Shown here piece after piece: positions 43,016 through 51,697 of a stretch of 64,000 nucleotides of DNA; positions within the stretch are counted from its first letter, which is position 1; each line of letters starts with the position of its first letter. The notes under the pieces were generated by a model. That model made no database searches and was not told the origin of the DNA. It saw only the letters and a list, made by a program, of their open reading frames with translations. The position numbers and the translations under genes are program-made. The DNA is from a virus: positions 1 to 64,000 of the IMG/VR virus record IMGVR_UViG_3300033153_004457. One strand, written 5' to 3'.

Positions 43016-43396
43016 TTATGGCAACGGGCACGCGGGCGAGTCCTCACGTACAATCGTTGTCTCGAAGTCATCCACAAAGATACCGGTACGATTGATAACC
43101 GTTGTGATGGTTGCTATCAGTGTCGTTCCGAGTGCTTGGTCGAAGACCTCTGTTTCTACCTCGTCTACGAAAATACCCATTCTGCTGATTTCCGTACTCG
43201 CTCTGAGTTTCGCTTTCGTGTTGTCCTCATACCAATCGATTCGAGCAACCCAAATTCCAGAGCGTATGACTTCCTCGAACCCGGACCCGTGGATGTACTC
43301 TTCCAGATCACTAAGTATCTGGTCGAGGTACGCTCCACGAGCCGCAGAGGGCAAGAGGTGTAGGTCATGTTGAATGCGGTCGCTGTCTGTGCTCAT
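43016..43396 (-). CDS. structural-region protein with internal duplication
   Basis: This is a 126-residue protein. An N-terminal helical part (to about residue 45) is followed by two copies of a beta motif: SRMGIFVDEVETEVFD (71-86) and NRTGIFVDDFETTIVRED (102-119), 31 residues apart. It is coupled to the upstream 426-residue gene (TAATG). Function unknown. The repeat suggests a beta-hairpin used twice in the same fold. Confidence 0.65.
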   Translation of the reverse strand: MSTDSDRIQHDLHLLPSAARGAYLDQILSDLEEYIHGSGFEEVIRSGIWVARIDWYEDNTKAKLRASTEISRMGIFVDEVETEVFDQALGTTLIATITTVINRTGIFVDDFETTIVREDSPACPLP

Positions 43397-44676
43397 TACC
43401 TGTCCACATTTTCCATCGGCTCACGGTAGTCGATGACAAGCTCTTCCGAGCATTTCGGTGGCACCTTCATCCGGTTCTGTTCGTTCGTTCGGATATGCAG
43501 GGAAACCCATTTGTATCCGGTGTTCACGATCAGGTTGTTATAGATTTGTGGAATCTCGGCATAGTCGCCCGTGCCGTCGTTCGCACCAGCGGCCAGAGCG
43601 GTCGGTCCAAACGGCGCTACCACACCGCTTCCATCGCCACCCCATTGGGCTTGCAGAATGCGTTTCACGTCTGCGTCTGCGTTCAGTGCTGCCGCGATTT
43701 CTGCCGCTGTCGCTGCGCCTGTGTTGTCATTGATCGTGATGACATACCCTGTGCTGTACTTGCCTGTGACCACGATGGTGAAACCCGCGCCCGCTGCGAC
43801 TTCCACGGTCGTCAGGTCGCCAGCGGTTCCGAGAATCATGCTGGTGAACTTGAGCGAATCGTCGTCACCGGGGTAAGTTCCTTGTTCGAGGAACGACCTT
43901 GTACCGGCTGTTCCAAGCCGCAAGCGGCCAGAGTCCAACCAGAGTTTCGAGCTTCCGAAACGGAACAGATTGTCAACGTCGAACACTGTGAACGAGCCGT
44001 CACCGGTTCCGATGTATTCGTTTTCAATCGGTCGGTCGATTTCGTCGATGCGTTCTTGGTTGCGCCAGATCGCCTCTTGGACAGTGATGTCCTGCGAAAT
44101 GAACAGCGGGTTCGCCGCAAGCGAATCGGGGTTCGTGGTGAGCGTGACGGATGCCAGGTTGTTCGCTTCGTCCGCGTTCGGGTTGACCGCTTGTACGGTC
44201 ACATCGTCAACGACCAAACCGTCGTCATCTTGGATGTCGAACTTGTCGCCCGGTCGGATGAAGGAAACGTCTGCAACGTAATAGATTCCTTGCCCGCCGC
44301 TGATGTCTTGTGACAAGATCGGTTCACGAATTCGGAAATTGACTTCGCCGGAAAACTTCCGCTTGTACAAACGGTCGATGGATTGCTGTGCACTCAGGAT
44401 GGTCTGGCAAAGAATGTACGGCGTTTGTCCTGCGGGTAAGCCCGTGGTATCAACCGCTGCATCGAGTGTGAGTGAGAGGCCGGGGTCAATCGCATCGACT
44501 GTCCGGTTGTCGTCGATGACACTGACGATACAGCCTTTCGCGTCGACCGCGACCACATCGACGGTATCACCTTCCTCGAAATACCATGTCCCTTCGACAA
44601 GTAACTTGTCGTCATTCGCCGGGGTCGTGTTCTCGACCATTAACGGCGTGTTTACTCTTCCTGCCCATTTTTGCAT
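43396..44676 (-). CDS. large structural protein of the neck region
   Basis: This is a 426-residue protein. The N-terminal half has beta strands (VDVVAVDAKGCIVSVIDD, SGEVNFRIREPIL), and the middle DNTGAATAAEIAAALNADADVKRI resembles the helical linker seen in phage structural and fiber-type proteins. The C-terminal part includes YKWVSLHIRTN. I recognise no named family. It comes soon after the capsid-proximal genes, so neck, head-tail connector or collar is plausible. The ATG follows GGGAGG. Confidence 0.62.
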   Translation of the reverse strand: MQKWAGRVNTPLMVENTTPANDDKLLVEGTWYFEEGDTVDVVAVDAKGCIVSVIDDNRTVDAIDPGLSLTLDAAVDTTGLPAGQTPYILCQTILSAQQSIDRLYKRKFSGEVNFRIREPILSQDISGGQGIYYVADVSFIRPGDKFDIQDDDGLVVDDVTVQAVNPNADEANNLASVTLTTNPDSLAANPLFISQDITVQEAIWRNQERIDEIDRPIENEYIGTGDGSFTVFDVDNLFRFGSSKLWLDSGRLRLGTAGTRSFLEQGTYPGDDDSLKFTSMILGTAGDLTTVEVAAGAGFTIVVTGKYSTGYVITINDNTGAATAAEIAAALNADADVKRILQAQWGGDGSGVVAPFGPTALAAGANDGTGDYAEIPQIYNNLIVNTGYKWVSLHIRTNEQNRMKVPPKCSEELVIDYREPMENVDR

Positions 44677-44677
44677 T

Positions 44678-45130
44678 TCACGTACCTCCCTTGGTATTGA
44701 AAGTTATTCGCCTGTCGTATGTCACCTCCAAAGTTTCAAAGCCGTTGGGAGGCGTGTGTAGCCCTATGTATACGTTTGGTGACAGGATTAAAGTGAATCC
44801 TTGCCGGTCCAACTTTTCCAAATAATGAATTCCACTTACAAGTTTATCACCTCCGAGCCATACACTCAAACTACCAGGTATGAATTCGTGTGTCGTGTCG
44901 TACTCAAGATTGTCACAGTCCTTCGTTCCGATTGGTATTTCAGTGACAGGAATGCCAACTTTTGAAAAGTACGATTCCAAAACAAATTGAAGATTCTGTT
45001 TATCTCCAAGTTCAAGTATCTCAGCATCGAGCACGCCGTTCGTATAGTGCAGCTGGAATATAATTTCCCGCGCTCTATGAATGAGTTCTGCATGACAGTC
45101 TTGTATGTCACAGCATCCACCACAACTCAA
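44678..45130 (-). CDS. cysteine-rich N-terminus protein, unknown
   Basis: This 150-residue protein starts with MSCGGCCDIQDC, four cysteines in the first 12 residues, which may bind a metal or form disulfides. The rest is beta-rich with GFTLILSPNVYIGL. The start is TTG 45130; the upstream region has GAGAGG but no better ATG nearby. It ends two bases before the 44676 gene starts. Structural role by context. Confidence 0.6.
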   Translation of the reverse strand: MSCGGCCDIQDCHAELIHRAREIIFQLHYTNGVLDAEILELGDKQNLQFVLESYFSKVGIPVTEIPIGTKDCDNLEYDTTHEFIPGSLSVWLGGDKLVSGIHYLEKLDRQGFTLILSPNVYIGLHTPPNGFETLEVTYDRRITFNTKGGT

Positions 45131-45143
45131 GGTACGACCTCTC

Positions 45144-45758
45144 CTACGGGAAGACTAGCTGGTCGTCCCTGTTTATCAAGTTAAACGGATCGACCACTTC
45201 ATACGTGTACGTGCGGACGATCTGTACTGTTTTTCCTTCTAGTGCATTTATACCGGCTGATTCCGCAGTCCATTGAGTCAGCCTGTAAACGCCGTCTATC
45301 TCGGTCCACACGTAATCCTTTTCAACATCGTCGGCACATAAAATAAGTAGTTTCAGATTCCGTTCCGAAAGTGCCGTTGAGACTTGCGCGTTAATCGACC
45401 CGTCAGGGTTGACCCACATGTCGTAACCGGAACGACTGTGAACGATTGCACGCTTGGAACGCTTGGTAATGGCCGATCTCTCGTCCCAAGCGTTGACTTC
45501 TATTTCGGCACCGGCAGAGTTAGAACAGTACAGCCAAATGCGGTACTCTTCTACGCCCTCTAGTTCAATGCCTTCGTGGTGCCAGGGGATACGGCCTTGA
45601 ATGTCTCGACCGTTGAAAGAGTAAAAGACATCATAGAGGTCGGACAAGTTCAAGAGCAATAGGCTCTCCATCGTCCGCCCGAAAGTCCATGTGGGCTGTG
45701 CTGTAAAGGCCGTGTTGGACACGACCTTTACATCATAAAAGTGTCCTGAACGTGCCAC
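45144..45758 (-). CDS. structural-region protein, unknown
   Basis: This 204-residue protein is beta-rich with alternating aromatic strands (YDVFYSFNG, YRIWLYCSNSAGAEIEVNAW, TVQIVRTYTYEVV). The start is GTG 45758 with GGGGAGG upstream. It is likely a virion component. No family recognised. Confidence 0.6.
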   Translation of the reverse strand: MARSGHFYDVKVVSNTAFTAQPTWTFGRTMESLLLLNLSDLYDVFYSFNGRDIQGRIPWHHEGIELEGVEEYRIWLYCSNSAGAEIEVNAWDERSAITKRSKRAIVHSRSGYDMWVNPDGSINAQVSTALSERNLKLLILCADDVEKDYVWTEIDGVYRLTQWTAESAGINALEGKTVQIVRTYTYEVVDPFNLINRDDQLVFP

Positions 45759-45774
45759 GGTTCCTCCCCGTGGG

Positions 45775-46158
45775 TCACGGCAGGGCGACTACGAAAAACT
45801 TCTGATCCACTGTGACGTTGATCTTTACATCTGCGTCATCGTGTGCGCCTTGCGCGGGTGCCCAGTTCTCACCGGCTGGCACATACGAAGGAACGATCAG
45901 TACGTGAGTCGGTACAACCGCTGCACCATCGGCGTCAACGAGTCCGTGCGTCACGTCTTCTTCATTCCCCGTACCCGTTTGTTCGGCAGACACGAACAGG
46001 CTGTCCTGTTTCAGTGCCAGACCAGCCGCGAGGGCTGCGGCTACTGTTACCGTATCAGATTTCTCGTTCAGCGTTTCCGCAAGAATTGGTTCGGCAGCGT
46101 CACGCGTACCGCTCGTCGTATTTCTTCCACCATCGAAATGGTTTTCGTTGAGAGTCAT
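45775..46158 (-). CDS. small virion-type protein, unknown
   Basis: This is a 127-residue protein with an Ala-rich central helix (VAAALAAGLALKQD) and beta ends (PTHVLIVPSYVP and VDQKFFVVALP). The ATG follows GAGGGGTT. It may be a head-completion or decoration protein by position. I recognise no family. Confidence 0.6.
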   Translation of the reverse strand: MTLNENHFDGGRNTTSGTRDAAEPILAETLNEKSDTVTVAAALAAGLALKQDSLFVSAEQTGTGNEEDVTHGLVDADGAAVVPTHVLIVPSYVPAGENWAPAQGAHDDADVKINVTVDQKFFVVALP

Positions 46159-46188
46159 ATGAAACCCCTCCCTAAGAAGGCTTGTGGG

Positions 46189-46497
46189 TTAACTGGTTGT
46201 CGCAATGACCTCGATGTCCGCGCCGTCTTTCCGAACGTACCAGACGTTCTTCGATGACTCGTTGAACTCGAAATCGTACTGCAACGCGTTCATGTCCGCT
46301 TCCGGTTTAGGTAGCACGAAGGCCACGTCCTTACCGTCCAGAGATACTTCCAGGTTTTCCGTGCTTCCTTGCTTGACAATGAACTTGATACGCATCACGT
46401 CAAAGCCGAAATCCATGGGAGTCCAATCAGCATCGCTTGCGGGCGAACCCCGGAACGCCTTGATGCTCGTGTTTCCTACTGGTCCTGTCATAGCCAT
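46189..46497 (-). CDS. small beta-rich protein, unknown
   Basis: This is a 102-residue protein with strands FDVMRIKFIVKQG and NVWYVRKDGADIEVIA. It looks like a small decoration- or completion-type protein. The ATG follows GAGGGG. No family recognised. Confidence 0.6.
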   Translation of the reverse strand: MAMTGPVGNTSIKAFRGSPASDADWTPMDFGFDVMRIKFIVKQGSTENLEVSLDGKDVAFVLPKPEADMNALQYDFEFNESSKNVWYVRKDGADIEVIATTS

Positions 46498-46502
46498 CGG
46501 CG

Positions 46503-46859
46503 TTACCCCTCACTCGGTTTGAAACGTTGCTTGCCTACCTTCTTCGCGTCGATGCGTGCCATCTTAGGCCGGTTGCCAAAATAAACCGTCAAGGAGAGGC
46601 GAACGTCATCAATGTAAACGATGACACGTTCTCCCATCGGACCCTTTTCCCCTTCGAGTAATTCGGCGGCAAATGACACTTGCCGAAACCTTTTCGGTTG
46701 CGGTATCGTGTGCCAGTGCTTGTTGTGTAAGACCCCTATACCAGTGATCCCACGCATGAAGTCTTTGTCCTTGCAACTTCGTTTCCAAGCCTCCGCTTCG
46801 TCCTCGTCGGTGAGGTCGAATGAAAGTGTTCTCCCGTCCTTTCGGTTCACTTTTATCAA
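46503..46859 (-). CDS. small protein, unknown
   Basis: This is a 118-residue protein. I start at TTG 46859, eight bases after TTAGGAG; the GTG at codon 4 is too far from that Shine-Dalgarno. Acidic and basic patches alternate (DEDEAEAWKRSCKDKDF). The C-terminal half is beta with RVIVYIDDVRLSLTVY. No family recognised. Cluster position suggests a virion protein. Confidence 0.6.
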   Translation of the reverse strand: MIKVNRKDGRTLSFDLTDEDEAEAWKRSCKDKDFMRGITGIGVLHNKHWHTIPQPKRFRQVSFAAELLEGEKGPMGERVIVYIDDVRLSLTVYFGNRPKMARIDAKKVGKQRFKPSEG

Positions 46860-46903
46860 CTGTAACGCTCCTAAGCAAACAAGGAACCTTCCAAATTACC
46901 GGC

Positions 46904-47356
46904 TCACTTTCCCTTTCCTTTGGATGAGCTTACCGGTGGTTTGTCTTTCTCTTTGTCGCCCGCAGAGCCTTTCACTTCCGACGTTTCCGTTTCGGTCGTT
47001 TTCGGTTTCACTGCAACAGGAGACTTCGATTTCTTCGGGTCTTGGAATTTCGCCTTGGGTTTTCTCGCACCCATTGCGACGGCTCCTGCCGACTGCCTCT
47101 TAGTCTCCTTGGGCTTTCTCTTCTTACTTTTGATCTGCCGTTTGTCCGTCGTGAGTGCCACGAAACGAATATCTGTGCGGTTCAATTTGAGCCACGCAAT
47201 TTCCGCTTCTCCGAGTTTCTTGACCGATCTTGGCGTCAAGTGTAGTGCGCCCTCGAAAGTGCGCTCGATGCCATTCTTCTTATCGACCTTGATACTCTTC
47301 GGTAGCTCGACGGTTTCGGCGACAGTTCCCAGGTATTGAACTTGTGTCGTTACCAC
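46904..47356 (-). CDS. Lys/Pro-rich head-region protein
   Basis: This is a 150-residue protein. I start it at GTG 47356, six bases after GGAGG; the TTG two codons earlier touches the Shine-Dalgarno. An N-terminal folded part (to about residue 70, with LHLTPRSVKKLGEAEIAWL) is followed by a disordered Lys/Ser/Pro-rich tail ending in SSSKGKGK. The tail could bind DNA or the capsid. No family recognised. Confidence 0.6.
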   Translation of the reverse strand: MVTTQVQYLGTVAETVELPKSIKVDKKNGIERTFEGALHLTPRSVKKLGEAEIAWLKLNRTDIRFVALTTDKRQIKSKKRKPKETKRQSAGAVAMGARKPKAKFQDPKKSKSPVAVKPKTTETETSEVKGSAGDKEKDKPPVSSSKGKGK

Positions 47357-47368
47357 GGTCAACCTCCG

Positions 47369-47890
47369 TCATCGTTTACGTTTTGTACCGGGTCGCGCCC
47401 TACCCCTTGCTCTTGGCTTTGATTTTGCCTTCGCTTTGGGTTTGGCTTTGGAGGTCGCAACGGGCGTGGATGCTGGCGTGGCTGTGGTGGCTTCCTTTGC
47501 GTCGAGAACTTCTACGCCCTCGTCGTCGTCGTCGTCGTTGCCATCACTTGCCGTTTCATCCGCGCCGCTTTCGTCGTCGTTGCCGGTGCTTTCCTCATCG
47601 CCTGTGCTGCCCGTGTCGTCGTCCTGACCGTCTTCCGTATCAGGTACGGTTGCCCGTGCAGCCGGTTCGATGTTCGATGCATCGACTTCGTTCGACTTTC
47701 GCGTCGGTCGTTTTTCCAAGATTGCGCGTTCGGCAAGCTCGATATGAAAGCAACCAGCATCCTGGTATTTCTTGAGCTGACTTTCGTACTTGTCGAACGC
47801 CCTATGGTTCTTGACACTTTCCCCATCGGGAAAAGTATGACTACGCTGCGATTGACTCAATGTGACCTTGTACTTGTTTTCTCGTTCCAT
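47369..47890 (-). CDS. head-region protein with acidic linker and basic tail
   Basis: This is a 173-residue protein. The first about 75 residues look folded (SQSQRSHTFPDGESVKNHRA). A strongly acidic stretch follows (about 85-128, Asp/Glu/Gly/Ser-rich), then an Ala/Lys/Arg-rich tail (residues 146-173, many KAK and RAR repeats). The DNA here includes simple GTC-type triplet repeats encoding the Asp run. Such bipolar tails occur in capsid-associated, DNA-interacting proteins, but the role is unknown. The start ATG follows AAGGAG. Confidence 0.65.
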   Translation of the reverse strand: MERENKYKVTLSQSQRSHTFPDGESVKNHRAFDKYESQLKKYQDAGCFHIELAERAILEKRPTRKSNEVDASNIEPAARATVPDTEDGQDDDTGSTGDEESTGNDDESGADETASDGNDDDDDEGVEVLDAKEATTATPASTPVATSKAKPKAKAKSKPRARGRARPGTKRKR

Positions 47891-47951
47891 TTGTGCTCCT
47901 TGCCAATTATGGGTTCACGTTTATGCCGCGCCAGGTTGGAACAAAGGAACA

Positions 47952-49157
47952 TCAACCGAGACCGAGGTTCTTGCCCCAAACGATGGCTTCGTCATTTTCG
48001 ATTTGGAAATCGACTTTCGCCGTGATCGCGTATTGATTCATACCCTTGAAGATTTCACGGTCCTTCTCGATTGTGACATCGAGGCCGACTGCAACAATCA
48101 AATTCTGATGTTGGCCGAGCATGATTTGGCTTTCGCCTTGGAACGTGATCTTGACCGTGGCTCCTGCACCGATTGCGCCACCGTTGTCACGAGTGATCGT
48201 GCCGTTGACGTAATCCATATGGTAGTCGACACCCTCGACATACGGTGCGATGGGAACGCCACCGACACTGATCGGTACGACGATTTCGCTACCGGAAACG
48301 AGGTTCTTGAAACCGTCGAGCGGGATGATATCCACTGCGGTCAGAGCCTTGTGGAGTGTGACGTTCGGTGTGGTTCCCAGAAGCGGAACACGTTCGAGCG
48401 GGACACCGAAAGGAGTTTGCGCGTTGCGACTGTTCAGAGCTTCGTCACCGACTTGTGAAGGCCGGGTGGAAACGCGCTGACGGTATTTCTGTTCCGTGTT
48501 GGTTGCCAGCCAGATTCGCATCATGTCCAAAAAGCGTTTGTACTTTTCGGGCATCGCTTCGATCATTTGCGAGAATTGTGGCGAACCGACATTGGCACCA
48601 CCGAAGTCCACGACTTGACCGGAGCGTGCATATTTCAGCCAACCGTCGCCCATGGCAAGCAGGGAATCCTTGACTGCCAAGGTGCTTGAGCCGCCATCCA
48701 GAATGTCTTCCTCGAAGACGGCAGGACCGAGAGTGTCACCGTGAAGTGCCATTGTCTCGATGTCGTTGCCGAGTTGCGTGGCGAACATCCTGATGATGTG
48801 GTCTTCCACGTCCTGGCCTTCGATGTTGATGCGGCTGAAATTGTCTCCGATCTCGACCGGAACCATGATCTCCTTCGGCTGCAAGGTGATCTTGGAAGTG
48901 TTGACACCGCGCCGCACACCGGGGTCACGCCCTTCGGCCTTGGGCACTGCTGCCCTACGTCCGATGTGGATTTTGTCGATGTCCATTTTCTCATTCGTGA
49001 AACGCACCGTGCGAGCGCGGTTCTTCAAACCTGTCAGGTCGAACACATAGTCGATGAATTTGTTTGCCTGAACGGGATTCAATTTTCCCGCCGCCGCAAT
49101 CGTATCAGCCGTGTTCTGGGCCTTCCTTACGAGTTCCTCATTGGTCAACGTTGCCAT
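47952..49157 (-). CDS. major capsid protein, HK97-fold type
   Basis: This 401-residue protein is the best major capsid candidate by size, position (after scaffold and XkdF-like genes) and composition. An N-terminal helix is followed by VRFTNEKMDIDKIHIGRR, IEGQDVEDHIIRMFATQLGNDIETMALHG and a long beta body with LDVTIEKDREIFKGMNQY near the end. The segment IMVPVEIGDNFSR matches the E-loop/P-domain entry common in P2-type and HK97-type capsids. I start at ATG 49157 with GGAGG seven bases upstream. It forms the head shell. Confidence 0.85.
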   Translation of the reverse strand: MATLTNEELVRKAQNTADTIAAAGKLNPVQANKFIDYVFDLTGLKNRARTVRFTNEKMDIDKIHIGRRAAVPKAEGRDPGVRRGVNTSKITLQPKEIMVPVEIGDNFSRINIEGQDVEDHIIRMFATQLGNDIETMALHGDTLGPAVFEEDILDGGSSTLAVKDSLLAMGDGWLKYARSGQVVDFGGANVGSPQFSQMIEAMPEKYKRFLDMMRIWLATNTEQKYRQRVSTRPSQVGDEALNSRNAQTPFGVPLERVPLLGTTPNVTLHKALTAVDIIPLDGFKNLVSGSEIVVPISVGGVPIAPYVEGVDYHMDYVNGTITRDNGGAIGAGATVKITFQGESQIMLGQHQNLIVAVGLDVTIEKDREIFKGMNQYAITAKVDFQIENDEAIVWGKNLGLG

Positions 49158-49233
49158 TTTCATTCCTCCGTGTAAACGGTTTACAAGTGTATTCAAAACA
49201 TGAACGGCAGAGCTTCAGCATTGCAATCCGTTG

Positions 49234-50352
49234 TCAGAGTTGCAAGATATTCCCGAACATGGACGGTGCGTTTTTCTCGACGGTCGTGCTGTCCGCACCT
49301 TCGCCTTGTGGGTTGCCGGGTTCGTCCTCGACTTCGCCGAGACGTTTTTCGAGCGCCGTAATGGTCACGTCTTTCGCGGCCAGCTTCTCATCGAAACTCT
49401 TCTCGACGGCTTCGAGCCGCTTGTTGATGATGGCTTCCACATCTGTGGTCGCGGGCGTTTCCGTGGTCGCTGCTGCTGCGCCTTCTGCGGGCGTTGTAGC
49501 GGCTTCTGGTGTGGTCTTGTCTGCGTCTGTCGCGGTTGTTCCCTCTGCGGGTTTCTTCGCGTCCAGAGCCTTCTGAAGCTCGGCAATCTTGACATCTTTT
49601 TCAGCCAACTTGTCGTCGAACTTCTTCTCTACCACTGCGATCTTTTCGTTGACCAGTTTTTCCACTTCAGTCGCTTGTGCGTTGTCCGTGGTCGTGCTGG
49701 TGCCTTCTGTCGTGACTTGCTTGCTCACACTTGCCTCCGTGTCATCGTTTGTGTCGAACTCATCCAGAAAATCGTTGAGTTGCTTCTGTATGCCACGCAG
49801 TTTCTTGAGACGTTTTCCGGAAATCTTTTTCCCGGCTTTCGCAACGTGCTCGATTACTGCAACGGCTGCATCAGCGGCTTCATCGGTTTCTTTGTCCGAC
49901 ATTCGTTTGAGAATTCCAACAGACCCGTCAACGCCCACACTGAAGTGAGCCCATGATTGACCGAGTGACGATTCCTCGAAGATACCTTTGTCGTTCACCT
50001 TGTAAGTGAAACGCCAATCGTTCTCATCCATCGTGAAACTGCCAATCGTATCGTCTGAAATGCCTTGCGCTCTGAAGAACTTCTTCACATCTTCTTCTGT
50101 CGGAAATTCATCCTTCCAGAAGTCGAGCTTGTAGACCGCTAGAGCAAGGCGCTTTTCAACGGGAATGTCCTTGAGTCGTTTCATGACCTCGGTTTCGAGC
50201 GCATCCGTTTTCTCTTTCGTCGGTGCGTTCGGGTCACGTTTGACCACGAGGTAATCACGCTCATTGGTAGCCGAATCGACTAAGGAAACTTCGCGCGGCC
50301 TGATGTTGGTCAGCTTGCGCGGACCATGATCTTTGTCAACTTCTTTGGCCAT
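49234..50352 (-). CDS. scaffold-like protein with XkdF-type N-terminus
   Basis: This is a 372-residue protein immediately upstream of the capsid gene. The N-terminus has EVSLVDSATNERDYLVVK (21-38), typical of the XkdF/prohead-protease-like family start. The C-terminal half is low-complexity Thr/Ala/Glu with two matching coiled-coil repeats (229-264 and 304-339, each containing the EK.FD.KLA.KDV core). The split with the neighbouring XkdF-like gene suggests the protease and scaffold parts are separate proteins. The ATG follows TTAGGAG. Scaffold role by order and coiled coils. Confidence 0.75.
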   Translation of the reverse strand: MAKEVDKDHGPRKLTNIRPREVSLVDSATNERDYLVVKRDPNAPTKEKTDALETEVMKRLKDIPVEKRLALAVYKLDFWKDEFPTEEDVKKFFRAQGISDDTIGSFTMDENDWRFTYKVNDKGIFEESSLGQSWAHFSVGVDGSVGILKRMSDKETDEAADAAVAVIEHVAKAGKKISGKRLKKLRGIQKQLNDFLDEFDTNDDTEASVSKQVTTEGTSTTTDNAQATEVEKLVNEKIAVVEKKFDDKLAEKDVKIAELQKALDAKKPAEGTTATDADKTTPEAATTPAEGAAAATTETPATTDVEAIINKRLEAVEKSFDEKLAAKDVTITALEKRLGEVEDEPGNPQGEGADSTTVEKNAPSMFGNILQL

Positions 50353-50365
50353 TGTTGCTCCTAAA

Positions 50366-51304
50366 TCAATCGTTGTTTAGACTTTCCACTTGAGCGACAC
50401 CACCTATTGAAAAACCCGTTAGCTCTTCGGTCTGAGCTTGTTCCCACAAGTCATCATCGTGCAGACGTATCTTTAGAAGCCAAGTTCCTTTTTTGATCTT
50501 GCGCTTCGTCCCGTCCGCCTTGGTAACGCTGAATGCTACCGGAGCTAAAAATGTTTCGAGTACACTTACTTGGTCGTCAATGAGGGTTTCGTGCATCAGC
50601 CCAATGGAACCGTTTGACTGCTCCATCCAGTAGTGAGCGGCCTTCTTGATGTCGACTGCGGCGTAAATGTCTTCTTCCGCATCGAACTCATTCGGCACCA
50701 GAACTTCACCGTAAACGATGCGCTCTTCTTCGTCTTCCGCTTTGAAAATTGGAACGTAAAAAGAAACGTCACACACCTCGACCGTACCGTCAGGAACTTC
50801 TCTTCGCTTGACGAGCGTGGTATTCAGGCGTGATCGCATTTTTGAAACTTGTGAAGTGCTGTCGTCCACCACCGCAATAAGATCATTAACAGCTACGTCT
50901 TTGACCTGCATATGTGGTTCGGAAAGGGAGATGATAATCTCAAGGATTGCCTTGAATAAATCGAACCGCTCAGAGAATGCATCTTTCAATGCGGTGAGCT
51001 GTTCGTCGGTTGGTCCGCTTGAGAGTACGAGTTCACCTTGATCTTGGATGTTATCGAAGTTCGTTTCCTGTTCGTCTCGCAAAATTCCAACCATCGCAAC
51101 TACACCCGCGTCCAAATCAAATGACTGAAACAGGGGAGCGATGAAACGGTTTTTCGCAAGTTGCAAATAGTCAATGTTACCTCGCAAGTCCAACACGGAA
51201 GACGTGTTGTACTCGTTGTCCAACATCCACTTCTCGGTGACAGTGCGGTCTTCAAAGAACTCTTTGGAAAACCTTACACTATGTATTCCTAAGCGTGCCG
51301 TCAT
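50366..51304 (-). CDS. XkdF-like capsid maturation protein
   Basis: This is a 312-residue protein. I start at ATG 51304 (MTARLGIHSV), just after the upstream stop with GGGA upstream. The C-terminal about 120 residues match the XkdF putative protease family: YGEVLVPNEFDAEEDIYAAVD, KKAAHYWMEQSNGSIGLMHE and WLLKIRLHDDDLWEQ with ELTGFSIGG. His in LMHE may be catalytic. It would process scaffold or capsid during maturation. The next gene downstream carries the XkdF-like N-terminus, so the usual single protein seems split in two. Confidence 0.78.
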   Translation of the reverse strand: MTARLGIHSVRFSKEFFEDRTVTEKWMLDNEYNTSSVLDLRGNIDYLQLAKNRFIAPLFQSFDLDAGVVAMVGILRDEQETNFDNIQDQGELVLSSGPTDEQLTALKDAFSERFDLFKAILEIIISLSEPHMQVKDVAVNDLIAVVDDSTSQVSKMRSRLNTTLVKRREVPDGTVEVCDVSFYVPIFKAEDEEERIVYGEVLVPNEFDAEEDIYAAVDIKKAAHYWMEQSNGSIGLMHETLIDDQVSVLETFLAPVAFSVTKADGTKRKIKKGTWLLKIRLHDDDLWEQAQTEELTGFSIGGVAQVESLNND

Positions 51305-51311
51305 GGTGTCC

Positions 51312-51629
51312 CTACTCTGTGGCGATGAACCAAAATTCGTCGTCGGCCTTGTTGACAGCATCGGTTGTTCCGACCTTGAAGCCGTAAGCGCCGTCTCGAA
51401 TGGCTTCTTCATCCAAGAATGTGATTCCCTCTCCTGCGGTCATGGCCGATTGCGTACCGTCCGTGATGGTTTTCTCGCCACCGTCTGTCATGCCTTCCAT
51501 CGCTTCGCCCGACATGTGTGATGTCTTGTTGACAACCTTCACATGGCGTGGTGCGAAATCGAGCGGGATGGTTTGCTCGGCACCGGTGCCTTTGAATGAC
51601 CCCGTGGTTTTCAGAACTCCGCTTCCCAT
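51312..51629 (-). CDS. possible decoration or small head protein
   Basis: This is a 105-residue protein with N-terminal GSGVLKTTGSFKGTGAEQTI and a beta C-terminus (DEFWFIATE). Small size, head-gene position and Gly/Thr-rich strands suggest a decoration or head-completion protein. The ATG follows AAAGGAG. No family recognised. Confidence 0.6.
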   Translation of the reverse strand: MGSGVLKTTGSFKGTGAEQTIPLDFAPRHVKVVNKTSHMSGEAMEGMTDGGEKTITDGTQSAMTAGEGITFLDEEAIRDGAYGFKVGTTDAVNKADDEFWFIATE

Positions 51630-51697
51630 AATGGTGCTCCTTTAAAATTGGTTTACTGAAAAGTATTCCCAAATAACTCTGGAAAATACACTATTTC

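Noticed and set aside
47520-47540. Short GTC-type tandem repeats that could suggest a repeat array or CRISPR
   Set aside because: They encode the Asp run in the 47369-47890 protein in frame. There is no spacer-repeat pattern.
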